64,000 nt of DNA, from NCBI RefSeq assembly GCF_040115645.1, contig NC_089563.1:930001-994000 (forward strand), read 5' to 3'. Each line of letters begins with the position of its first letter. Position 1 is the first letter of the stretch. The notes under the pieces are model-generated. The model was not told the DNA's origin. It did no database searches and worked only from the letters and a program-made list of their open reading frames with translations. Below, piece after piece: positions 23,344 to 34,850 of the stretch. The position numbers were made by a program, and so were the translations under genes. The DNA comes from Euwallacea fornicatus. Lineage: Eukaryota; Arthropoda; Insecta; Coleoptera; Curculionidae.

Positions 23344-23631
23344 TGTATTTATTTACCAACTCAACATTGCTTTTGCTCGGAGTTCGCGTTGTTTAAAGGT
23401 GGACACTTAATTACGGCACACCCTGTATAAATAACAAAAAATCATATAATATAATAAGCCGACTACCAACACATACCGTTTTTAAACTTAATAAATAAAT
23501 CTGAGCTTGCATCTATACATTCCAGTGCTAAGGTCCAATAAACAACTTTTGAGGAGCAAAAAACTAGAACTGACTAAGAAAATGACTCTTAACACTAATA
23601 AACATAAAGTATTAAGAATTGTTGGATTTTT

Positions 23632-24233
23632 CTCACTGAAGAGGTAGTAGACAAAACTTTACCGAAGGTTTTCGAAACTGGCTGTTGGCGGTTTTAACAG
23701 TTACCACCCGAACATGCTCGTCATCCTTAGGGAATAGCTCGATAGTCCGACCAGAAGTTCACTGCAGTGGAGTTTCATTTTCATTTTTAATTACGACTAG
23801 ATCATTAAGTTGAACTTCCTTTTCGGTTTGCATCATTTGAGTCGTTATTTCAGGCAATTCAAATATTCATTCGAATAACATTTCGAAAAGTCGACATGGA
23901 CAAGTTGGTAACGAGAGAGTCGTCTAATATCCAGCGCTCCTAAATTAGGTTCAGGGATTACAGTTACACCGTCAAGATATGGCTTGGAGTTAATGGAATC
24001 AACTCATTTGGATCACAACTTCGAGCACATGTAGGTTTGAAATTTGATGTGGATTTAATCCCATGCAGTAAGGTTGTAAACTCTTTAAAGATGAAACTTT
24101 GCTCGCATGTCACTCTCGGTAAATGAGACTTAACAATTCTGACGCTTACTTGAGCAACAGCATTAAAGTGAGCTACAGAAGGCAAACTAAACTTCTTTGT
24201 AGCAAAACCTGGTTTAGCTTTTTGCAATAACAA
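23632..24233 (-). pseudogene. BEL/Pao polyprotein, integrase C-terminal part
   Basis: Minus-strand remnant of a BEL/Pao LTR retrotransposon pol. From N to C terminus it reads VAHFNAVAQVSVRIVKSHL and RVTCEQSFIFKEFTTLLHGI (normally the H.GGLWEAAVKS segment), DPNELIPLTPSHIL, DIRRLSRYQLV, YSNEYLNCLK, VQLNDLVVIKNENETPL, and the last domain (DUF5641-like) GRTIELFPKDDEHVRVVTV. It then reads KTANSQFRKPSVKFCLLP and stops at 23632. Frameshifts and stops separate these pieces. No LTR was recognised on either side, so it is a truncated relic. Confidence 0.75.
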
Positions 24234-25168
24234 GTTATGGCGTCTTCTAAATAAGCTTGAATAGAACTGTACACATAGCTATTGTTGTGAACAAGATTCA
24301 CAATTGTTATTACAAAATTAAGATATTATGAAGTGTTTTAATACTTTGGTATATATTCTTCTTGCGCACGCTTCCGACAATTAGATAGGTCAATCGATAG
24401 GATCCTGGAGACAGTAAAGGATTCTTGGATGAAAAGGGCAAAGGAGCGGGGACGTATGCAAGCGTTCGTACTCTTAAAGTATCTATCCTGTACCAGTGGT
24501 GTCCAGAGTCATAGTTTTTGTAAATATCTCGTGAAACTTCACATCTTCCGGAAATAAGAACATATTCGAACCAATTTCTTCAGTCTTCTCAGAATTTTTC
24601 GCAATCAGATCAAATACTTCCAATAAATTCAAAACGATTAACATTTACGTTATCGAATTACTCCCACTGCCCATTTTTCTCCAAAAGAACCCAACCGAAG
24701 ATCACTTTAATAGCCATGGCCTTTCTTTTCTCTTTAGTCATCCGAGCAGCTATGAGGGTTTTCTGGAAAATACCCCACCCCCCCATACTTCAACTGGTTT
24801 AGAAAGATGGGCTACAGGGTCGCGTAAATATAATCCTGACAAAGGGTTTTACCTGTTTTTTTAAACATTGAAGGACAGCGTATCAAGACGTAATATAATT
24901 ATATCGAATTGAAGTGAAGTCACGGATCAGTATGCGGCAGAAATTGAGTGACTTCCCTTGAAGTAAATGTCGTCAGGCTCAGGTCAAGCCTAAAAGTTCA
25001 AGTTGAAAACCGATGCCTAGGTAATCAGAGATGGTTAATTGTGTTCCCACATATCAAATTCGGTTGTCAGGGTCGAGTCAAGCAGGTACCGGCTTGTAGT
25101 CCTCAGCTATATCGCGAAGATTGACCACAACATTTGCCAATAGTGCTGTGCCTTGTATATCATACATC
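24234..25168. other. Possible further BEL/Pao debris, otherwise unannotated
   Basis: Around 24680-24770 a minus-strand reading (AIKVIFGWVLLEKNGQWE) resembles the GWxLxG segment upstream of RT in BEL/Pao pol, suggesting the relic continues with a large internal deletion. The rest is unrecognised. Confidence 0.3.
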
Positions 25169-26117
25169 CAGAGTGTCTCGACTAAAATGTTCACCCCATA
25201 AAATCTCCGATTTTGAGAAAACATTGGAAAATGCTAAAATATGTCCAGTTGAATTTGGGGGAGGGGGAGTGGCCCAATTTTTTCTTGGTTTTGAAATAAT
25301 TTCTATACCCTTCTAGAGCCCAAAGCCATCCTTTCAGCAACTTTAAATGGCAAAAGGGGGTGAGTAACACACCATTCTGAAGCTGCTTCCGTTCCCTGCG
25401 TAACTGTGTTTTTTTTTCAATTTTGAGCGTTTGGTTTTTCAGAACGTTACTTGATGACCGTGACAGGAAACAAAGGTAGTTAATAAAAAAACAATTTAAT
25501 TTCACGAATTTATGGCTCAAAATGTCCATTACTAATTTCCATACAACAGTACGAGTCATTTTTAGAAAGCTTCTCTAACGTTTTGCAACATTTCTAGGAT
25601 GATCAAACAGCGCTTTACGATTATTCGTTCTCGAAGCACTTGTAGAGATGCAGATGGTGTAGCATAAGCTTTGAGCTTTAAGTAGCCCCAGAAAAAGATA
25701 TCTAGGGGTACTTAAAATTTCAAACATTAGTGGAGATAAGGCAAAATACCTTAATCCGTTAATACCAGAGAAAATGTTTTACATTTTAAACGAGAATGTA
25801 CCGGATTAATCATGCTGAAAATTGTAATGAGCCTACAACAATTTTGTGATTTTAAAAAAGTAATTGCTCAAACTTGAAAAAAAAAAAATTGCATAGAGAA
25901 TGGAAGCGGCTTCAAGATGATGTGTCATTGGGCCCCTCTTGCCGTTTAAAGTGTTTGAAGCGGTAGCTCTAGGCGCTAGAGGGACGCAGAAATTACTTGG
26001 AAATCCGGGTAAAATTTGCTCCCTTCTCAAGTCAAAATTGACATATTTTAGCATTTTTCCCACATTTGTACGAAATCGGAGATTTCAATGGGTATAAATT
26101 TCAGTTAGGGCACTCTG
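25169..26117. mobile_element. Foldback TA element F
   Basis: The left end CAGAGTGTC and right end inverse CAGAGTGCCC start arms of about 290 bp (25169-25460 and 25830-26117). They share AAATCTCCGATTT, AATGCTAAAATATGTC, AACTTTAAATGGCAA-like and GAAGCTGCTTCC-like blocks. The loop holds no recognisable gene. Moderately diverged arms imply age. Confidence 0.8.
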
Positions 26118-27772
26118 TATTTCCTTCCGTTATGGGAGACTTATTGACAGACGTGTTTGAAATTTTCTCTTGATTTCCGCACAAATCAACTGAAGAAAAA
26201 ATGGTTTTTCGGGTTTCTTAGAACACGTATTTGAAATGATGCTCGTGATAACAGATAAAATTCAGAGCGGAAAAGGTCCACTCTGAACGAAAGAGCTGCC
26301 AAGGTAGATACGGGTTTAGAAAAGGTCTTCAGAGGCACTTAGAACTGCTTTGTGCTCCCATCCTTCAGGGAAATCGGATGTACAGGATGTCTTATTTTGG
26401 ACAAATACAGGGCGTTCCATTAAAAAAAAGATAAGTTTGGTCTATATCTCAGAAATGGTTAAGTGAATAAGAAATATTATGTTACTACTGATATTTACGT
26501 AAAAAAATCTATATGAGCCTGTTTTGAAAATTATAAAATTCTTTTAAATAAAGAAGATATAGGAGGGGTCCCAAAATGCAAAACAATTTAAATTTTACTC
26601 TGTACTACAGAAACAAACCTCTGAAAGAACTGTTTACGTCATAATCTATATCTCCAAAAAGTAGCCCAGTATTACGTAAACCATTTTTAAGCATCTTTAT
26701 TTCTAAGCGAGATTTCTTAATAATTCCATCAAAAATTGGACACCCTGTATACATAATGTTCAGCGCATTGAAAGCTACAACTCGATTATTTTTGGTAACT
26801 GTTAAGTAAATTCTAGTGTAGGGTTTCATAATTACCATCCATAATGGCAAAATCACGAAGTCACTTTTCTGATTCGCCCTTTCATCGACTTTTGATACTT
26901 TGTCGTTTACATGAATGAGTTCCGTAAATAGGTCAGAAAAAGTAGGCTAAAGTTTTTTTGTCCCCTTTAAACCTAGATCTGCTAATTTTACAAAGTTTTA
27001 TGGCAGCCTCGAAATTGGTCTGAGAAACTGTCGATTGAGCCAATTGAGCTTCTTTTCACCTTGTTATGTGTTTCTTTATCGCTGATAATCGGACCAGTTC
27101 TGCAGAAACGAACAACGAACTTACAAGGAAAGCAATTTTTGCTACATTCTACATCTGAGGCATTGTTTCAGAATAATTCTTTAGATTTAAATAGAATTAA
27201 GAGAGATTTTATCCCTAGAGATTAGCAGGTTTCATCTCAATTTGTTAAAATCAAGTCATGCAAGTTATATAAGGAGAGCTGAGGTAATTTAACTTTTGAA
27301 CAGTCTTACGCTGTGTTGGTGCAAATAAAAGCCATATTAAATTCCCGACCCTTAATTCCGTTATCCGACAATCCTGCTGAACTTAAGCCCTTAACACCTA
27401 AGTCCTTAACGCTTTCCCACTTCCTTAGCGTACGCAAGGTGTTATAACTTGGGTAACAGCACATTGAAGAAGTATTATTAAGACAAGTGAAGCGCATTAA
27501 GCGATTTTCATTGTTGTTGAGGCAATTTTGGACAAAATGGCACCCAGAAATTTTAAGGAATTTGCGTACAAGAACGGTGTAGAAAGGGGGAGGGGGTATC
27601 CAATTCCTGTTGAATCCTGGTTTTATAGTGCCAATTAAAGAAAATAATTATCCAACATTGCTGTGGTTAACAGTGAAAATTGATTAAGTCTGTCTTCATC
27701 AAGACGATATGTGCAGAAAGGTTCCATCCATATATCCTCAGGATAATAATTAAGGATTCGGCAGTGAAAATA
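26118..27772. other. Unannotated DNA around element G
   Basis: Apart from the weak element at 26383-26747, no gene or repeat recognised. Confidence 0.4.
26383..26747. mobile_element. Possible TA element G
   Basis: CAGGATGTCTTATTTTGG at left and the inverse right end CAGGGTGTCCAATTTTTG could be paired termini. A second left candidate, CAGGGCGTTCCATT, lies at 26407. Arm similarity beyond about 20 bp is poor, so boundaries are uncertain. Confidence 0.35.
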
Positions 27773-28504
27773 CAGGATCTTTCATAAACATATCGAAAAC
27801 CTTTAGGGAATATAGAAATCCTAAAAACTAAGATTTAGGTCGAATAAAGTTAGATCCGATATCGCTTCGTTTCCAAGACACAGAGTGTTTAAGTTCTAAA
27901 TTTTAAAAAATATTTTTTTAATATTTCAAAAACGGTTTATGATCAGGATATCAAATTAAGGACACGCTATGGCGGAATAAATGTTCATATCATGGAGTAG
28001 GCAGGATATTTCCACTTACATCAGTGGCGTCCTTGCGGCCTTTCAATTGGCTCTTTATAATGAAAGAATGGTACGCCACCGACTTTTTCTTTAACACGAA
28101 AGTATATTCTTTTAATATTACATCAAGACTTAATAAAAAAAAAGCTTCTTAGCGTTTTCTTGGTTTAGTAGAGCTTTTTAAGGCAAAAAATAATTTTTCA
28201 TTCCTATGCCTTCCACAAAACCAGTATAGGGTCCCAAAAGCATTTTTTTTAAATTTTTTATGAGGAATTAATTTAATTTTCGTTTAGTAGAAGTAAAGTA
28301 CATGAAGCCAAACGCGTATGAAATATACCTAATCTCAAAATAATACTCTTCCTCCAAACTATGGTTTCATTAAATTTTAAGCCATTTACACTCCGTATCT
28401 TGGAAACGAAGCGATTTCAGACCTAACTTTATTGGACCTCAATATTTATTTTTATGAGCTCTACATCTCTTGAAAGATTTTTGATACGTTTATAAAATTC
28501 CCTG
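27773..28504. mobile_element. Foldback TA element H
   Basis: The element is 732 bp. The left arm begins CAGGATCTTTCATAAAC and the right arm inverse CAGGGAATTTTATAAACG. Arms match for about 170 bp, including ATCGCTTCGTTTCCAAGA and a CAATAAAGTTAG-like block. TA flanks both sides. No coding content. Confidence 0.85.
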
Positions 28505-28696
28505 TATGTCTCTTGTCGTTGGAAGAGGACAAAATTGCAGCCGCTTAAGTTTTGTTGTGTCCGTACGTTCCAAGGGGGCTGGCATGTCGGGACTTAAGTG
28601 TACGTGCACCTCTTCTACCACCTTTAAATCTAGCTGTTCATTTGCGAAATTTCGCCAAAATTTATGCAGAACTGAGGTGTTCTTTATTGTTGCCAT
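28505..28696 (-). CDS. Unrecognised ORF abutting element H
   Basis: The minus-strand reading starts at ATG 28696 and is open into the end of element H, where it stops at 28490. The 60-odd residues before H (MATIKNTSVLHKFWRNFANE, later PAPLERTDTTKLKRLQFC) have balanced composition unlike the AT-rich background. I do not recognise them. It may be an old first exon or a retroelement fragment truncated by H, or chance. Confidence 0.25.
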
Positions 28697-28758
28697 GTTA
28701 TCTTACAAATGTCTTTATAAATATGTAAAAAAATGTAGAATTGTTTTTTTATAAATTC

Positions 28759-28968
28759 ATGATTTTATTATACATTTTAGAGGTCTTATCCGCAACGGCC
28801 ACGTTGTTAACGAAAGTGACTTCGTGTCTCAAAAACTACGAGAGACATTCAACCTGTCCTACCGATGCACGTATGGACGTGCTTTTTAAAATCTCAAAAA
28901 TCTGTGGCTCCCAATGTCACTGTGCATCTCTGAAATCAAGGGAAATGTTAGAACCGCCGAATCAATAA
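28759..28968 (+). CDS. Small Cys-containing ORF, possible secreted peptide
   Basis: ATG at 28759 opens a 69-residue frame beginning MILLYILEVLSATATL, which could serve as a signal peptide. After it come five cysteines (VTSCLKN, HSTCPTD, SKICGSQCHC). TAA lies at 28966, overlapped by AATAAA. Alternatively the TACATTTTAG at about 28770-28780 could be a splice acceptor, making this a terminal exon in the same frame. No family recognised, and its chance origin is not excluded. Confidence 0.25.
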   Translation: MILLYILEVLSATATLLTKVTSCLKNYERHSTCPTDARMDVLFKISKICGSQCHCASLKSREMLEPPNQ

Positions 28969-29295
28969 ACGTTAAAAATTAAAGAAAAGCTCTAGCTGAA
29001 TTTAACTTACCGAACTGATTGATATTTTAACACTTAAATAAACATTTCTGTTTGAATATAGTATAATCCGAATCTAGACCCAAACAGTTTCAATGCTTTG
29101 AAAACAGAGGGGTTTCCACACCTCTAAACTGTCTTAAAAATGGCTCGTACAATAAAATAGAAAAGAAACTCCGTTCAACCGTAACTGGAAACCTAATAGA
29201 AGCTCAGCTCATTTAAGGTCCCTAATAATTTAATATTTTTATCGACAACCTGAGAATAAACGAGAGCTTCCAACTATAAAGTAATATTTACTTAC

Positions 29296-29378
29296 CAATC
29301 GGAACAATGGAAAAGTTTTGTGCTCCTTCCATAGCTTTAGTAATTTCTGCAGAAATCATCCCAATTTTCTTGAATTGT
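29296..29378 (-). CDS. Candidate 83-nt internal exon, unknown gene
   Basis: On the minus strand an acceptor (ATTGACTCTCCAG) precedes the segment and a consensus donor (CCGATTG|GTAAGTAA) follows. One frame is open: QFKKIGMISAEITKAMEG then AQNFSIVPI, in at a split codon (phase 2) and out in phase 1. A nearer acceptor (GATTTCTGCAG) would give a shorter exon in the same frame. Composition looks like genuine protein. The gene is not recognised, and no neighbouring exon with matching phase was found within the next few kb. Confidence 0.35.
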
Positions 29379-30152
29379 CTGGAGAGTCAATATTTAGAGC
29401 GAATAAGTAATTTTGCAGTAAAGATTTGGTCTGGACGCCAAGGGCGATTTTGCCCATCGATCCACCCGAAAATTTACAGGGCTGAAAATTGGCAAAAAGT
29501 TTGTAATGCTAATCCAGCATTCCACATAAATCGAAATGCATGCATCGATATTTCATATTTAATTGATTGCAATCCCAATCAAACTAATTGGGACTATTAC
29601 CATATCTTCCCCTTACTCCATTCAAAATTCGTGTTTTATTTTATCCTCTCGCTATTTCCTATCATGCAAATAATGTGGCTCGGGTTGAGGAATGGTTTAC
29701 GGAGTTTGCACATAATCCCATGTTAAATTAGACCGGTATTAGACACTAATTTTAACATCGCTTCTGCAAATTAAGTAGAGGGAGACTAGCAATCCTCTTG
29801 CTAATTATTCAATTCCGAGATATACCGATTTGTTGTAGCTCTTCTTGAATACGTGCTAGGGTTGGATGGAGCTATTCTGATGTTTTGAAGCAAATAATCA
29901 ATTGTTTTGGATTTAATAAAGGACTTAGTAAATTTGCTCGGCCAACAATATAACACTGGATAATGAGTTAGCTCAGGTAAAGGGAAATGAAAACGCCGAG
30001 AGTCTTTGTGATTGCAAAAATTATTTATCTTTGTTTCGTCTTCCTCCTTTCTCCATGCTTTCTTACCATGGATAAACGGTTTAAAGTATTATTTTTATTT
30101 CTCGTTACACAATTCAAGATTAATTTTAAATTGTACTGTTAAATGCTTTATA
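29379..30152. other. Unannotated DNA
   Basis: No gene or repeat recognised. The plus-strand ORF at 29307-29726 overlaps the candidate exon antisense and has no family resemblance. Confidence 0.4.
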
Positions 30153-30776
30153 CAGGGTGAGTCGGGAGGATCGTGCCAAACTTCAGGAGCGTGTTGTATA
30201 TGAAAAATAAATGTAAAAAAACTCAAATGTTGTTATCCGATTTTCGTTTGTTTACAAGTTATAGCGTAAATAAAATTAAAACATAAAGGTTAAGCAACAT
30301 TTAGACGAAACGTTTCCTGGACGTTGGATTGGTCGTGGTGGCCCTATTAGTTGGCCTCCAAGGTCTCCAGACCTCACACCACTAGACTATTGTTTGTGGG
30401 GTTGGTTTAAAACTGAAGTGTACAGAGTAAAAGTGGACACTCAAGATGCACTAATTCAACGCATTAGAAATGCTGCAGCTGCTATCAAAGAAAGACATGA
30501 AACAATCAGGAGCGCAACGAATGCTCTTCATAGACGAAGCCGAAAATGTTTAAAAGTTAATGGCAATATTTTTGAACATTTACTATGATATCCAAACGTT
30601 AATTTATGGAATTTCTTATGAAATTTATAAATTTTTTAAATTTTATGTTTTAATTTTATTTACGCTATAACTGGTAAACAAACGAAAATCGGATAACAAC
30701 ATTTGAGTTTTTTTACATTTATTTTTCATGTACAACACGCTCCTGAAGTTTGGCACGATCCTCCCGACTCACCCTG
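30153..30776 (+). mobile_element. Family B element copy 2
   Basis: The element is 624 bp, with perfect ends CAGGGTGAGTCGGGAGG and their inverse, TA flanks, and TIRs of about 134 bp (30153-30286, 30643-30776). Nearly identical to copy 1 and identical in length, so both descend from one internally deleted master. The best-preserved copy in the window. Confidence 0.92.
30289..30588 (+). pseudogene. Transposase C-terminus in element B2
   Basis: An uninterrupted frame of about 99 codons to TGA 30586-30588: PGRWIGRGGPISWPPRSPD, then LTPLDYCLWGWFKTEVYRVK, and a tail ending CLKVNGNIFEHLL. It carries the catalytic PLD Asp of DD41D-type transposases but no HTH or other catalytic residues. The Trp that is a stop codon in copy 1 is intact here. 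No start codon or promoter is evident, so it is a remnant rather than a gene, unless translated from GTG/ATG inside. Confidence 0.8.
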
Positions 30777-32987
30777 TATATACACTCCGATTCGTTAATA
30801 ACTTGTCGGCAGAGATTTTATTAGTAATGCGTTCTTACTGCTACAATATCGCTACTTGTTAAAATCCGTAAAGGCACGTTTTATCTCACCGTCTTATAAT
30901 TTCTAAGGGAATCCACCATTAACCCATACAGGTGGCCTTGCAAATTGTACACAATGACTCAAGCCTACCTTATGAGTTTTTTACAACTAACTCCAGATTT
31001 CGGTACCAATTAACGGTTCCTCCCGCCTTTTTCAAGTAGAACTTAGTTTCTCAACAAACACCCATACCCTACACAGCGCGACCGGTCATTCATGACACTT
31101 GACCACACTTACTAATTACTTTTAGGCACGCTTCCTTATAGTGATTAAGAAAACGTTGTATTTAGATCCGCTATTTTTAATAACTAATAATTAATAAATA
31201 ATGTTAGCCGACATTGTCATTAATTGAACAACGAATATCATTTCGTTTTATGACTTGAACAAACGGAAACAACATATGCGTATTTAACATCCTTGTTCCA
31301 GGATAGGACTGTCTATCTTATGAACTTCCTGCCATGGTGACAGAAACTGTTAAATCTATTAATTAATGGCGATTTATAAAATATAAAAAATAAATTAAAA
31401 AAAAGAATTAGAAGTCTTCCACTAGAGGGGTCAAAGGGAAAAGAATTGGGGTTCATCTTACGTGTATACGTTGGCGATCTAAAAGGTATTATACATTTAA
31501 TATTTCTTATTTTCATAGTTCAAACGTGTCTCGTCGACTTCCTTTTTTTTTATTATTGCTTCCAATCATTTATGCCGTTTTTTGATTTGTTTGTGTGACC
31601 ACTCGCCATTAATGTTGGAGGTTAAGCTTTGATTTGATGATTTGAGAGGTAGTTTTAAATGGCATACAGATGTTAGCTATCATTCCTAGAACTCTGTCTT
31701 TATGTTGTGTTGTGTGTTAGTGCTTCTACCGCTATGTCAATAGCTTTATGCAAAAAGTACAAATTTCATTTCGTTTTGAAAGTAAACAAATTAATTAAGA
31801 CGTTTTTTATTGTTTTTACTCTTTATTGTTATGTCTGACGAGAAAAACATTTGAGATTTTTTCTTTGTTGAATTGAGCAACCCAATTAGAAAAAATACTC
31901 CGCGAAACAATAGCAGTGACATACCTCTTTTTCCGCAAGCATCGAAAAATATCTAAGCAGGGCGCCACTGGTTAAGCAATAGAATTACAAAATTTATATT
32001 TAATATTTGTTATTACAGTTAACATTATAAATATCATAAATAAAACATTTTCCGAAACAACAACGGATGTACATGAATTTTTATATTGATATTTTAGATT
32101 TTAATAGGGTTTTCTACATTATTCTTAAACCTTAATTTTCGAAGAAAACTTACACATTTACCTATAGGAAAGTATAATCGTTTTCGATGGGTAATATCTC
32201 GATCTATTACTCCAAGTAATCGAATATAGGATGTTCCACTTAAATTAAGCACATTAATACTCTTCAAAGTAAGTACATTGCTCAACTTATTTTGTGGACA
32301 CACTGTATATTATATTTAAATTTTTATGACTATAGCACGAAGTATGCCTTGTATCTGACGTTTGGTTTGAGTTTCGGCGTACTCCAGTTTAAACTTTCTT
32401 TAAAGCACAGTTTTTAAATTATCATTAATTTTTTTGCAAAATATCAATTGTTTCAAAATTCTTATGGTTTAGCATAGATAAACTTTAATCAAACTTACGT
32501 TTATTTTTCTCAAGAAATCTAAAATGGTACTAATATATTGGATTTTCCATTAAAAAAAAACATATCTTGACATTTTAAACTTATTTGCAACCCCTCGTAT
32601 AAAAGGAAAATACTTTTTGAATGCACATACCTCTAATTGAATTGTATACAACGCAAAAAAAATCAAAATATTAAATACTTTATTGGCAACATTCCGTGTA
32701 GCATGAATTAAGCTACTTCTTTTCGATTAAAGGTTTTGTTAAAAGATTTTAAAAACAACTTTATTATCTCATAAGAAATAACATATTGATCAGACTTACT
32801 GCATAACTACTTAACTGAATATTATGAGAAGAATGATAATCTTAATTATTTTAGGGGTGGTTTTATACAGTTATCTATCAATGAGTTCTTAATGAGGTCC
32901 AATATAAAGTCCAGTGGTGTAATATTGATAATGTCATTAGATAGGCTAATGTGGACTGCATGACTCACGACGTGAATAACCATTATA
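30777..32987. other. Unannotated AT-rich DNA
   Basis: No gene recognised. A lone right-end motif CACACTGTATA lies near 32300-32311. Confidence 0.45.
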
Positions 32988-33568
32988 GACAGTGGGTCGG
33001 GGGGATCGTGCCAAATTTCAGGAGCATGTTGTACATGAAAACTAAATGTAAAAAAATTTGAAATGTTCTCCGATTGTCATTTGTCCACAAATTATTAAAA
33101 AAGTCATAAATTTCATAAATTAATGTTGTGTTAATGAACATTCAAAAATACCACCATCAACTTCTAAACATGTTCTGCTGCCTCTATGAAGAGAATTAGT
33201 TGCGCCCCTGATTGATTCATGTGTTTCTTTAATAGAAGCTGCAGCATTTCTAATACGTAGAATTAGTGCATCTCGAGTGTCCACTTTTACTTTGTACACC
33301 TCATTTTTAAACCAGCCCCGCAAATCATAATCTAATGGGGGTGAGGACTGGAGATCTTGGATATTAGCCAATAGGACCACCGTGACCAATCCAACGCCCT
33401 GGAAATTTTTTTGTCTAAATATTACTTAACCGGACGAGGGAAATTTGCAGATTATTTACGTTATAATTTGTAAACAAATGACAATCGAATAATTGAGTAT
33501 TTTTACATTTGTTTTTTTTATGTTAAATGGACTCCTGAAGTTTGCCACGATCCTCGTTCCTCACTCTC
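32988..33568 (-). mobile_element. Family B element copy 3, old and inverted
   Basis: About 580 bp in the opposite orientation to copies 1 and 2. Ends have decayed (GACAGTGGGTCGGGGGG and CTCACTCTC), but GATCGTGCCAAATTTCAGGAG and TTTGTAAACAAATGACAATCG-like blocks identify the TIRs. The interior carries the same transposase C-terminus on the minus strand. Much more diverged than the other two, so the family was active over a long period. Confidence 0.8.
33120..33410 (-). pseudogene. Transposase C-terminus in element B3
   Basis: Minus-strand reading RGWFKNEVYKVKVDTRDAL and IRNAAASIKETHESIRGATN aligns throughout with copies B1 and B2, ending ECSLTQH with a changed terminus. The SPDLTPLD box upstream is damaged (QSSPPLDYDLRGW). 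Confidence 0.75.
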
Positions 33569-34113
33569 TAGTTGTGTATTTTTAATATGTTTGTGATAAT
33601 ATAAAGTAGGTGTTTTGGCGTTTGCTATGGAACAATTTTTATTGCAAACCATTTAGATTAGTCCACTGTGCCAGATGCTGGTAAATGCCTTAGTAATGAC
33701 TATAAATAACATACACTTGCTGGTTTACCATTTATGTATGTTATTTGTCAAAACAAAGAGTGGGTGACTGAATAATCGAGTGTTTCGATTTAAATCCACA
33801 TTCATATTCCGATCAATGCCTGGAGACGGGTTTTTAATGTGTATTCAAAACCGTCAAATAGTACTGGGTATAAGGTCTAAAACAGGAGGTCCACATCACT
33901 TCAACCCACCAAAAATTCAATGATTTTTTCTTTCGAAAATGACTTGTTTCATACTGTCATTCGTTATTCTTTGAAAAAAATGCGAATTTTTTAACTTATT
34001 TTCTATATAAGTATCTGCAACACTTTCGGGACCTTGGAGTGGATAGAGGTACTTGGTGGGGTAAAACCAAACAAACACAGAATTTAAAAATATAATAAAT
34101 AATATAATTAAAC
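33569..34113. other. Unannotated DNA
   Basis: No gene or repeat recognised. Confidence 0.45.
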
Positions 34114-34332
34114 TTTTTTTTTGTAGAATAAGAAACCTTTATAGGTGTCTGGTCTGTTGGTTCGGTGACCAGGCCATGTGGAATATGTTCCTGATGGGAG
34201 TGCTTACTCACTAAAAACCTCTCCTCTTCAGCCTAGATCCTCTCCCAGAATCGCGACTAAGCGTGGTTTCATAGAAGGAATGGTGGTATTCCTCCCAGCT
34301 GTACGCGTTAAGCGCCACCTCAATTGTGCGCC

Positions 34333-34750
34333 TTACGCCTTTCCTATATCCTGGAGATTGGTCCCGAGCTGCAACTTTAAAACTTCGTTGGGTATTCCGT
34401 CCAGACTCGAAGCCTTCCCGCCCTTGAGGATCCCTACCATTTGCCGAATTTCCTCGGCCGATAACCGAACCATATCCTTGACTCTCGGTTCCTGTACCTC
34501 TCTGACCATCTCCCTTACCATGAAGAGCTCGATCATTTCTGCCTCAGGTAAGCAGCACAACTCAAGACGGACAAGTTTCTCAGTTACAATTTTATAGCCG
34601 AAACACCAGATGTCCATCTCAAGATCATCGCATAGCTTCTTCTAGGCTTTCTTCATAAACACCTGAACGGATACCTTAAAGGCTTTTCTCGCACTCTTCA
34701 ATTTATCCTCCGCAACTCTCTTTCTCTTATTCCTTTCTCTACCACCCCTA
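34333..34750 (-). pseudogene. R1-clade LINE ORF2: linker and RT N-terminus
   Basis: Minus-strand readings give the linker before RT (ARKAFKVSVQVFMKKA, KKLCDDLEMDIWCFGYKIV) and then VRLSAEEIRQMVGILKGGKA, followed by SSLDGIPNEVLKL. The last corresponds to the KAPGPDGIPNEVLK motif that opens LINE reverse transcriptases. The palm with the catalytic Asp pair is deleted. One stop lies in the linker. Confidence 0.8.
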
Positions 34751-34850
34751 ATCCTTGTCACTTTTTCTCAGTCCCACAAACTCTTTCTTTTTTTGACCTA
34801 TCTCATCATTCCACCAGCACATCGCACGTTTCACTCCAGTTCTGCAACAC

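Larger units (their letters stand above)
20190..23425. mobile_element. TA element E with long inverted arms, hosting D2
   Basis: The left end is CAGGGTGTACCACAATTAGG and the inverse of the right end is CAGGGTGTGCCGTAATTAAG, with TA flanks. Arms can be followed for about 350 bp: left 20190-20545; right about 21920-22195 plus 23344-23425. Shared inner blocks include TTGGTAAAT, TTAAATAACT, TGAATCATAGA and GAGGGNGTTNGTGTTACA. The right arm is cut in two by element D2. The core (about 20590-21420) is GC-rich and unidentified, and the rest of the interior is AT-rich. Confidence 0.8.

Noticed and set aside
29016..29053. 38-nt minus-strand segment with a GTAAGTTA donor
   Set aside because: Its frame does not fit the phase of the candidate exon at 29296-29378 and the acceptor is weak.
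31461..31500. 17-nt segment between an acceptor-like and a donor-like site on the minus strand
   Set aside because: Such short matches arise by chance; no coding evidence.
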